From positions 212,365 through 276,364 of the forward strand of contig WTPW01000686.1 of NCBI GenBank assembly GCA_009809945.1: a stretch of 64,000 bases of DNA, written 5' to 3'. Made by a program: the position numbers and the translations under genes. Every line of letters starts with the position of its first letter. Within the stretch, counting starts at the first letter, position 1. Origin of the DNA: Gigaspora margarita. Lineage: Eukaryota; Glomeromycota; Glomeromycetes; Diversisporales; Gigasporaceae. Below are positions 55,071 through 64,000 of the stretch, piece after piece. Under the pieces are notes generated by a model that saw only the letters and a list, made by a program, of their open reading frames with translations, did not search any database and was not told the origin of the DNA.

Positions 55071-55158
55071 ACACTGTATGACCTTGTCTATAACAAGAAA
55101 TCATAATTAATGATAATATATATATTATTATTACATATTTATCATATCAATAAAGAGT

Positions 55159-55216
55159 ATTGCGAAGCAATATCAATACAGAGTATCGAATCTCTGATTT
55201 CCCTTCGGGTCTAGAT
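55159..55216. mobile_element. Mini-hairpin module, second copy
   Basis: It contains ATTGCGAAGCAAT (55159-55171, perfect 5-bp stem with GAA loop), GAGTATCGAATCTCTGATTT and CCCTTCGGGTCTAGA (CCC-TTC-GGG hairpin). The order and spacing match 51739-51795. It lies about 90 bp after the coiled-coil gene. Confidence 0.6.
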
Positions 55217-55410
55217 CGTCAGTCCACATCACTAAGATTCTAACGCGTCTCAACTGCGACTCAACTGAGGTATGACTTTTTTTCATATAATTATATAAGA
55301 AAAATTCAACTGCGAGACAACTGCAACTCAACTGAAGCATTTTGGACTGAGTGATCTTAAATAAAAATAATAATCATTATAGCGCATCAAATATATATAA
55401 TTAGGGTTTG

Positions 55411-56577
55411 GGCCTTATAGCTTACTTTTAAGTTGCCAAACCTCCATGGTAGTTAAGTCAAGGTCCACGGTTCGAGTCAGGCTAGAGGCAAAAATATTCT
55501 ATAACCTAAAAAAGGAGCCAAAAATTGAACACGGAGCCCCGTGGAAGTCCAAGTGAAGTACGGATCTAGTATAGGAATTCCCAGAAGGAGATCTAGCTAT
55601 AGAGAGTTGGCGTTACGTGTGATAGTTGACATTGCAGAGGGTTTTGGGCAAATAGGTTGCACATATAAATCCATGATTGGCAGGGTAGCACCAACAACTC
55701 CTAGGCGGTCTAGGGGATCTTGATTGGGAGGGTAATACTAGTATCACAAAAACTAGAGTAATGGGTAATGTGGTGAATATAGTAAAGACCTGTGGTAAAG
55801 GATTGGCCTAACTAGATCTGGAACACCTCTGGCGCTATACAAGATTAGAAGTTGCATTAGGTACTATGTCGTACATTACTGACTTCAGTAATGGGTGCCA
55901 TGCTGGTGCATTATAAGTCAAGGTTCCAGGCCTCCTTGCAGTACCAAGCTGGAAGTGAAAACGACTGTTGGTAGTACACCTACACTGGATGGGAAGCTTA
56001 TAGCGATCATGCTACAGATGATACCAACTTTGGTAGCACTAAAAAGGCAAGTGGTACACTGCAGAATAACAACCTGAATTTCGATAAATCTGGCCGTGCC
56101 TGTTCAGGGAAGGTTGTGGCTTGAGATACGGATCGTGTTATGGTAGCACCCCAAAAGTTGGCTTGAGATACAAAAATGATGGCGGCAGCACAACATGTAC
56201 TCAAATCAGAGTAGTACTAAATTGAATATAGGGCTATGTACACCAATTTGGGAGCAATAAAAGCAAAAAACCGCTGGAATGAACCAAACTGGGAGAAAAA
56301 GAAAGTTGCTGCAGGAAGTGGAAAGGGGACAAGGTACCAATAATAATATAGAAGATCTTGTATAGAAATAGGTAGGTTGTACGCCAGCTAAGAAGGTAAT
56401 TGATGAGGTAATAGCTATTAGTTAGATTCTAAAAATAGCAAAAGTATGACTAAATTGCTAGGGTGGATATCATTAAATAATTAGTGTAGCACAACTCATA
56501 GACTGTAATATTCAATTGTACTAAGTTCTAAGAATCTTAATTAATAAAGACTTATAGCATATAAGCAATTTAAAAAA
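55411..56577 (+). mobile_element. tRNA-headed SINE-like unit directly upstream of the LINE
   Basis: The head has a possible A box (TAGCTTACTTTTAAG from 55418) and a good B box (GGTTCGAGTC, 55469-55478), then AGGCAAAAATAT as in the other SINE heads. The 3' end reads CTTAATTAATAAAG, about 30 nt, then an A-run ending near 56577, the same tail layout as SINE copies 1 and 2. The body is long (over 1 kb), more GC-rich than the flanks and not obviously similar to the other two. No clean target duplication is visible. It may instead be the 5' part of the LINE that begins at its A-run. Confidence 0.6.
55469..55478 (+). promoter_or_regulatory. Pol III B box of the tRNA-like head
   Basis: GGTTCGAGTC matches the B-box consensus. 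The A box 50 bp upstream is weaker. Confidence 0.6.
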
Positions 56578-56995
56578 AAGAGAAATAATCACAACTCTCC
56601 CCTGCAGATCCCTCAACCAAAAATTCCAAGAAACAAAATCGCGAAAAAGTGTTAAAGTGCACTAAGAAGTACATCCTGAGGCACTAAGAAAAAAGAAAGA
56701 GCTCCAAAAGGCACATTAGATCTTAAAAGGAGCAGGAAAACAAGCATCGGGCGAGTGCGCTACACTAAAGAGCACAAAAAATTTCTCAAAAATTTGCTTA
56801 CGAAGTCAAAAAAGGGGGCAGCCCACAAGCGCGTTTTTGCAGATTGTTCAAGTTACACATAAAACATGATGAACAAACAAGGAAGCAAAACGTTGTTGAA
56901 TACATACAAACACGTGCAAAATTAACGGTGTTAAATATAAAAACACGGAAATAGAAGCTTCTAGAACAAGCGAACGACGTGGGTATTAACAACCG

Positions 56996-58516
56996 ATGGC
57001 CAAAGACAAGTACAAAATAAGACCTGGATACATGTTAGAAAAGGTACTAGAAAGGTCAAAGAATTACTTGGGCCAGCTAGGAAATGCAGAGCTAATCGAG
57101 GCATTAGAAAATACAAAAATCAAATATACACGAACTGATAAATACACAGCGCTTTTGTTTGCCGCAAACACAATGGAGATAGCAGCAATTAGAATCTTGG
57201 GAGAAGTAATAAACAGAGTTGAAGAAACCAGTAGACTCAAAGATTTTAGATACAGAACAGGAGACATAGAGTCACAGAACATAATAGAAACTGACGAAAG
57301 AAGTAAGAAAAAAAGAAAAGGCAGGATGACGCTAAAGTTTACAGAGGTGAAGAGTGGCCCCGAGATTATGAAAGCTGATGCACAAAGACAAAATGAGTTT
57401 GTGCTGATAGAAGAGAAAAAAGATGCCGCAATTGCTAAACATTGGGCAGAAAGGGACAACGCTAAAAACATAGAGAAGCTACGAAGTATGCAACAAGGAG
57501 ACAATAAAAAACAAACAGAAGATAATAAAGAAAGTACAAAAAGAGAAGTAATGCAAGAAATAGAAAATAAAGGGCAAGACAAGAATCGGACCCAGATGAA
57601 ACCAGAGACTACACAGACAAGAGAACTGGAAATAAATGGTACGCCACTAAAACAAAGTATATGAGCACCCTGCAACTGACCATGTAGTGACCAAAGGCCA
57701 GTAAGTGCGAGAATTCTATCATGCAAAGTCCCAGGTGAAAAGAAAGAAGAAAGATTAAATGTGATAAAGTTGATTCTGAAGGACAATAAGCATGTTACAA
57801 AAGTAGAGGAGACCTTTAAAAAAGGGAATGCATGGGTAGAACTGCACTTTGACTGTGAAAATGGTAGAAAAGAAGCAATAGATATAATAAAGTGGAAAAA
57901 TGACGAATGGTTCAAGCTAATTCCAGATGAAGAAAGAAGCACTGCAGGAATTATCAAAGAACCAGGGTTGGATGAAGAAGAAAAAAGGGTAAACAAAGCT
58001 CTAAACAAGAAAGTAGATGAGGAAAGCCCATTAAGGAAAAAAACAGTACTTATATTATGGGATCTACCGGAAAGAGTAAGCAAACAAGAGGTAGAAAGCA
58101 TAAATAAAAAAATAGGAAATGTCCAGAGTGTACAAATTAAACGCAGTAGGAATAGAGCACTTGCAGTAGTAGAATTGAGCGAAGAGATTGTGGAAACTAA
58201 CCTGCCATGGGTAGCTCCGTTAGCAAAAGGTAGATTAGCCAGAATATCAGCTAGGAGAGAAGACCACAAAGAGAGATATGCGAGGTACCAGCATGTAACA
58301 AAACTACATGGAATACCAGAAGGGGCATCAGAGACGCTACTACTACGATGCTTAAAGCAGAAAGGTGTGAAAGCAGTATATATACCAAAAAGAAGAAACA
58401 GAAGCATGAAACAAAGTGCAGTAATCACCTTCGGAAGGCAGGTCGAACTAGAAAGAGCAAGAGAAAAACCAGTTAAGTACAACAACTGGACTCTCAACTG
58501 GTCTGAGGAGAAATGA
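56996..58516 (+). pseudogene. LINE ORF1: RNA-binding protein with RRM-like repeats, two TGA stops
   Basis: ATG 56996 opens a frame of 222 codons (helical N-terminal part, then a highly charged Lys/Glu/Gln stretch). TGA stops at 57662 and 57677 are followed in the same frame by SARILSCKVPGEKKEERLNV and a continuous reading to TGA 58516. The second half has two domains that look like RRM folds: TVLILWDLPERVSKQEVESI through ALAVVELSEE, and VTKLHGIPEGASETLLLRCL through SAVITFGRQVELERA. ORF1 proteins of LINEs coat the element RNA and help target-primed reverse transcription. All three stops would be CGA (Arg) after reversing a C-to-T change, and the frame even continues after 58516. The opposite strand has a 477-codon open frame here, which is a composition artefact. 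Confidence 0.72.
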
Positions 58517-58827
58517 AAAGTAGTTCAGAAAAAGGAAGTACTAGAGGAAGAGATAGGAAGAAGCAGGACCATTAAAGGAAAAGAAGTGGTCAAGACAGAA
58601 GCTATAGCAAGCAAGAGGTTAAAATTAAAACCAGCCCTTTGAGAGTGCGAGGCCATAAAGAAAAGGAACAAAAAAGACAAGAAGGAGCTACAAGGAGGTG
58701 GAAGACGTCAAAGCAAGACTAGATAAGCATCAAGAAACATTGCTAAGAATTATAGAAAAACTTGATGAGATAAGCGCAGAGTAGGTTAAGCCCACTCAGA
58801 GCTCCTGAGGGCGCCCAAGTTGAACAA

Positions 58828-61800
58828 ATGGATATAGATAGAGAGATTGGAGAATTCCTGCAAGAAGAAAGAAGAATATTCGAGGAAGGAGAAGAAAGAT
58901 CTCTCTATCTAACAGAAGAAAGTTGCAGGAAAGAAAAAGAGAAAACAAAAGATGCACAAATAGAACAAGAGACCCTTAGAGAAAAGTGGAAAAGCAAAGG
59001 TAGAAAGGGAATGAAGCTTGCGTGCCATAATGTTAATGGATTAAAGACGAAGGGCTGGAAAATAGAAAATTTGCTCACTTGGGCAGAAGAGAAAGAAGTC
59101 ACAATACTAGGAGTAACAGAAACGAATATATCAGAAAGAGAAGGAAAGTTTCTAATAGGGAACCTGAGTAGAAAGTATGTTGGCCACTGGACTAGTGCAG
59201 ACAAAGAAAAGAAAAAAGGCTCAGGAGTAGGAATTTTAATAGAAGAACAATGGGAAAAGCACATAGGCACAGTGAAAAGGATAAATGAGTATATGATTGA
59301 AGCAACGCTATATTTTAAGCAGTTGGAGCTTGTAATAATAGTTGTCTATGTACCACCCAATGATAAGGCAATAATAAAGAAAATCCAGCAGCGAATTGTA
59401 GAAGTTGTCTATAGAAAAAAGGAGGAAATGCAGATAATCATAATGGGTGACTTCAACCATACGGTAGATAATATATTAGATAGACAACACCTGCAGTCGA
59501 TAAATTATAAAAGACTGCCAATCTTCAAGTAGCTAAAGAAACAGGCCTTTAAAGACACATACAGAGAACTACGCCCAACAAGCCAGACCTTCAGGTGGTC
59601 GAATGAAGAATCTGCAACAGAATAGACTATATATAGTTATCCAGCTGTCTAGCTTCCGGACTCCATGAAGTAGCAGTAGAGGAAGCGAAAGGTATCACAG
59701 ATAGTGATCACAAAATAATTATAGCAGAGGTATGGGTAGGACACGTAATAGCAGAAACTAGTAAAGCAGAAGCAAGAAAGAAGGGACATTCAAGAACAGT
59801 CTACCTATATGATAAAGCAACAGAAGAAAATTGGGATGATTATGCCCAATCACTTCAGAAACAGCTAGATAAGAAGAATATAATAGATCTCCTACAAATC
59901 AAAGTAGGCAAAGAAGAAGATTGTATAAATAGGTTGAACCTTGTATGGGATGCGATAGAAAAATCAATTCTCACAGCTACAAACAAGCATATACCAAAAA
60001 AGAAAGTATACAACACAGCCGCAAACAGACGAAGTGGCACAAAAATGCATAGACCAGACGAGTGCATAGTAGAGCTACAAAAAATAATCAAGTATGCGAA
60101 AAAGAAGAAAGGACAGGAAGTTCTAAGCTGTGAGAAAATAGAGGTAAATAAAAAGTTAGAAAAAATAAGCACGCAAAAGGGTATAAGCCTTCCAAAGTTA
60201 CACAGACAATGGTCCGAGGCATGGATAGAAGATACAAAAGGCTAGTGGCAGATACTTAATGAGAAAAGAAAGAAAAAGTAGGATCAGGAACAGAGAAAGC
60301 AGATTGAAGAGAGTATCAACAAAAGGTGCGCAATATTGGCACAGAACAAGGGAGAATGATCACCAGTCTACTAAACAGACCCATAAGAAAATAGTTCTTG
60401 ACAGGTTCCTGGAGGAAACAGAAGAGAGGGCCTGTTTACAGATAGAACCAGAGGCCGTAAAGATAGGTGTAGCAAAGCACTAAAAGAGCAGTTCAGAAAG
60501 AGACAAACAAAAATAGAGGAAATGGAAAAAAAGTGGTGAGAGATATATAAACCACAGAAATGGATAGAAGAAAGTTGGTACGACAAGGTAGAGGAAGAGG
60601 TAAACGAAGATGAATAGAGAGAAGTACTAAGGGATTTAAAAGTAGGAACAGCACCTGGTCTGTCTGGTATAAGCTACATAATAATTAAACGTGCAGGAAG
60701 TCGATCTCAACAAGTATTTAGAGGAATGGCGAACTTGTGTATAATGACCGGAGAAATACCAGATAAATGGAAAGTCGCACAAGTATACCCGATAGCGAAA
60801 GATATAGAATGGGGATATAGCCTAAATAACATTAGACCAATAGCACTGATTGAAACGTTCTGAAAGGTTGTAACAAAGGTAATAACCAAAAGACTAGCCA
60901 AAATAATGAGAGAGAAATACTCAGAGGACCCAACTACACAGGGCTCCCAGGAAATTCTACTAAACAACCAGTGCATGTTCTAAATATGATAATGGAAGAG
61001 GCAAGAGAGAAAAAGAAAGAAGTATGGATTTTGCTACAAGATATGAAGAAGGCCTTTGATTCGGTCTCATTAGAAAGTCTAGAATTAGTACTCCGAAGAG
61101 TCAAAATACCAGAAAAAAATAATAAAGTACATCCTAAGCCTGTTCCCTGAAAGAAGATTACGAATAATCACAGCACACGGCCTAACAGAAGAAATAATAG
61201 CAGGTGATGGAATAGATCAGGGTGAAGTAATTTCACCCCTGATCTGGCGGATGTTCTACGACCCTTTGCTAACAAGAGTGCAAGAAGAAAGCAAACTAGG
61301 CTATATAGTAGAACAAAATCCAGGCCAAGGAACGCAGTGCAATAGTATTACAAGGTATCATCAGGCAGCAATTGCATATGCTGACGATACTACTTGGATC
61401 GCGAGTAGCAAAAACCAGTTAATAGAAATCATTAGAATAGCAAAGGAGTTCTTTCAAGCTAATGATATTGAGATAAACGGATCTAAGTCAAAGCTGGTAA
61501 TCATGAATGCAAAGTGCAAAACAGAGGAAAGAGAAGTAAATTTCGGTAGAAGTATAGTAAAGGAGGAGCCCAGGAATAAAATTGTAAGATCCCTGGAAGT
61601 ATGGCTAAACAACAGAATGTGTGAAAACTTAGTCAAAAAGAAAGCAAAAGGCATAGTACGACAGGTGATTATGGACCTGCGTTACAAAAAGATGACATCA
61701 AGCCAAATAGCGTATATAAATAACATGGTAGTAATACCAAGATTGAGCTACATGTTACAGCTAACAAAGATGTCTGAGAGAGGGTTGAACGAGATACACC

Positions 61801-64000
61801 AACCAATAATAGGTTTAATAAAGCAGAAGTACAATATAATAAGAACGTTAGAGAATTGTGTAATGAAACACAAGGACCTCGGCAGCTGTAGAACATTACA
61901 ACAAGAAATAATAATGAAACAAATAAGCTGCCTAATGGATAGGTTAAACCAACAGAATGATCTCGGACATCTAACAAAGCTAAGAATAACACAAGGGTGC
62001 CAGAGGGCAGGTTTAACGCAAGATATTTGGAAAACTACAAGCCTGCCAGAAGACATTGGTTGTTGGAGAAATAACCTAGCCTGCCTAATAATAATAAAGG
62101 CGAAAGATCTGGGAATAAACATAAGAACAGAAAGCAGCCTCTGGACAGTGCACGGTTATGGGGTCAAATTGCAGGAGTTACTTGAGGCACAGACATGGAA
62201 AAAGTGCTGTGCCAAAGTAGGTGAAGCCGGTATCCTATACTTAAATCAACTACTCGATCTAAATAAAACAAGCCTAATCACGTGGCAACAGTACAAAAAC
62301 TACAGAGGCTATTTAAGTAAAGGTAAAAAGGCAAAGTGGTTTAAAGAATTAGAAGCAAAGACCCTCGAAGAAGTAGGAAGCAGAAAAGTCAAAAGTTGCT
62401 TCAACACCAAAGAGAGAAATACGCAAGCATTGGAAATAGGCTGGAGTAAGATATCGAATGACAGAAGAAGAAAGGAGTGGATAATATATGGACTACAAGA
62501 AGACAAGAGAGTGGAAAGAATACAGTTTAAAAATGAAGAAAAGGTACAAGTAGAGCATTGGAAAATGCAGAACGTAGACAGAGAAGTAGCAACTAGGATT
62601 GAAGAATGTAGTGGATGTGAAATAATGGACAACGGAGATAGAAGTAAAAGTGAAAAACCAGATCGGTGCCTCCAATGGATAAATAGAAGTGACAAAGTAA
62701 AAGTAATACCAGAGGTACTAGTAGATAAACAACACAAAAAAATCAAGGTAGCGATAGAGCAACTCAAAAAGAATATAGGAGATGAAGAACGGAAAGAAGG
62801 AGAAAGTGAGCTAGTAGATATGGAAATATTAGAAGAATTGGAAGCAGAAATGATTAAAAAACAAAAGCTACCCCCAAGTATCAAAGAAGAGTTGCTAGAA
62901 ATATGGAAAAGAAACCAGAGGAGAGACAGAGAGGAGTATATAATTTATACAGATGGAGCAGTAAGTATAGGAAAGAAGAATGACCTACCGAGTAGACATA
63001 TGGGAATAGGCTGGGTTCAGACGAACGAAGCACGTGACTGGGCAGAAGAAGAGGTAGCTCTAGGAATAGAAGGGTGGCTGACATCGACGCTTGTGGAGCT
63101 AATAGCAATATGGGTAGCAAGCCTTACAATACTAGAAGGAAAGAAAGTAGAAATACACACAGATAGCTACACAGCAATAAGGGGTGTCACCAGAGAATTA
63201 AGCGGTACAGGAAGAAGCAAAACTCGAAAGAAGAAAAATGCAATATGGATGGTCAAGATCGCAGACATCATCCAAACAAAGAAGCTTCAGGTTTATTTCA
63301 CTAAAGTGAAGAGTCACAGTGCAGACAAGTGGAACGATAGAGCAGACAAGCTTGCAAAAGAAGGTCTCAAGAGTAAAAGGAAGATAGTCACAGAAGAGAC
63401 AAGCTGCAATGAGATAGAATATAGGCTAGAATGGGGTAACAAGCAGATAGATGTACCGGCCAGATTGCTTTGTAAGATGATAATAAATGCAAGAATAGGT
63501 GCAGAGTAGAAAGAGACACTAGCAATCAAGAACATAGAGCCGGACTCAAGTAGTACAAGGTACAGGTGGACCTACTTCTGGGAAAAGATGCAAGCAACGA
63601 AAGGAGTAAGGTGCACCACGAGAAAGAGTAGCACAAGAAGAAGTGTGGCTATAAAATGTATGATGGACAAGCTTCCGATCCTAGTAGAGCTCAATAAAAG
63701 AAGACCAGACCTATAAGTGATAACGGAGTGTCAAGTATGTCAAGAGAAGAGCAAGGAGACACAAGAGCACTTGGCCAGGTGCAGTAAACAACAAAGCCTA
63801 TGGAGAAGGATACAAAAGGTGGCCGTAGCGACAGCATGGAAGGGATTAGAGGAGGAAGAAAAGGCCTGAGTGCCACCCAATATATTGTATACCACCCTCT
63901 ATGGAGAAACAGAAGAAGAGGAATTTCAAGTAAGACAGGCGCTAATTAAAGGACTAGTCTCAAAAGAGAGTTACCAAAGAGTATCACGGCTGTTGAAGAA
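58828..64000 (+). pseudogene. LINE ORF2: endonuclease, reverse transcriptase, RNase H, CCHC (partial, defective)
   Basis: ATG 58828 starts an acidic leader, then the AP endonuclease (MKLACHNVNGLKTKGWKIEN at 59011, TETN, VYVPPN, GDFNH at 59449), a TAG at 59530, and, after a frame change near 59620, IDYI-stop and SDHKIIIAEV. The reverse transcriptase has PGLSGISYIIIKR (60655), NNIRPIALIETF (60827), ILLQDMKKAFDSV (61027), [10 protein letters not shown] (61209) and the catalytic YADDTTW (61378). The longest open stretch, 61251-63509, ends in an RNase H domain with its acidic residues in place ([35 protein letters not shown]). After a TAG at 63507 the frame runs on to a CCHC knuckle, CQVCQEKSKETQEHLARC (63732-63785), and past the window edge. 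The enzyme would nick DNA and copy the element RNA into it. Breaks lie mainly at 59.5-59.7, 60.2-60.6 and 60.8-61.2 kb. Confidence 0.88.

Larger units (their letters stand above)
56578..64000 (+). mobile_element. Non-LTR retrotransposon (LINE), nearly full length, 3' end outside the window
   Basis: The element holds ORF1 (56996-58516 and beyond) and ORF2 (58828 to the window end) in the usual order on one strand, with a leader of about 400 bp. ORF2 has AP endonuclease, reverse transcriptase, RNase H and a CCHC knuckle, an architecture found in I-like and Tad-like LINE clades. Codon use is purine-rich (AGA, GAA, ATA), unlike the surrounding relics. Stops and a few frameshifts make this copy defective, but the decay is much lighter than in other relics of the window, so it is younger. 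Confidence 0.85.

Noticed and set aside
57064..58497. 477-codon open frame on the minus strand
   Set aside because: It is antisense to LINE ORF1. The Ser/Leu/Phe-rich content is what results from reading purine-rich coding DNA backwards, and no domain is visible.
61454..63535. Several minus-strand open frames of 60-191 codons
   Set aside because: All are antisense to the open LINE ORF2 and have the same Ser/Leu/Phe-rich composition.

Overview
The window is a block of AT-rich, repeat-dominated nuclear DNA. It most likely comes from an arbuscular mycorrhizal fungus (Glomeromycotina, Rhizophagus-like). The basis is the very AT-rich background, a density of transposon relics typical of that lineage, and several protein families I associate with it: the coiled-coil family at 53.5 kb, the protein-primed type-B DNA polymerase family at 46-51 kb and the LINE at 57-64 kb. 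This is recognition from memory, not a database result. I see no intact housekeeping gene and no standard rRNA or tRNA gene.

Layout. 0-3 kb: a decayed pogo/Tigger-type DDE transposase gene, with a recognisable intron, broken up by at least three palindromic or MITE insertions. 3-9.8 kb: a run of long palindromes, a degenerate satellite of about 115 bp units, hAT-like MITEs with 8-bp target duplications (one carrying TTAGGG repeats), and small tandem arrays. 9.8-15.2 kb: mostly featureless AT-rich DNA with a few TIR elements. 15.25-25 kb: a tRNA-headed SINE with a perfect 18-bp target duplication, an antisense LINE endonuclease remnant, foldback modules, tandem repeats and more hAT-like MITEs. 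26.6-38.1 kb: a composite repeat locus made of promoter-like repeats of about 415 bp, a 45-bp palindromic array split by a Tigger-like MITE, and a 2.7-kb foldback element built from 13 palindromic units of about 195 bp. 38.2-42.7 kb: a second SINE, TIR elements and unassigned DNA.

43.2-55.1 kb holds most of the coding relics: a decayed retrotransposon gag; a divergent pair made of a small zinc-finger gene and a type-B DNA polymerase pseudogene (a Maverick/linear-plasmid-like module); an IQ-motif fragment; a retropepsin-like gene with one stop; and a coiled-coil gene with two late in-frame stops. Very short GC-rich hairpins are scattered among them, and one cluster appears to have inserted into a duplicated copy of the polymerase 3' end. 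55.4-64 kb: a tRNA-headed SINE-like unit abutting a nearly full-length non-LTR retrotransposon (ORF1 with RRM-like repeats; ORF2 with AP endonuclease, reverse transcriptase, RNase H and CCHC) that runs off the window.

Many in-frame stops sit where a C-to-T change in CGA, CAA or CAG (or G-to-A in TGG) would create them, which suggests deamination-driven decay. The genes do not form a host pathway. They are parts of selfish elements at different stages of decay, so the biological interest lies in the repeat architecture.
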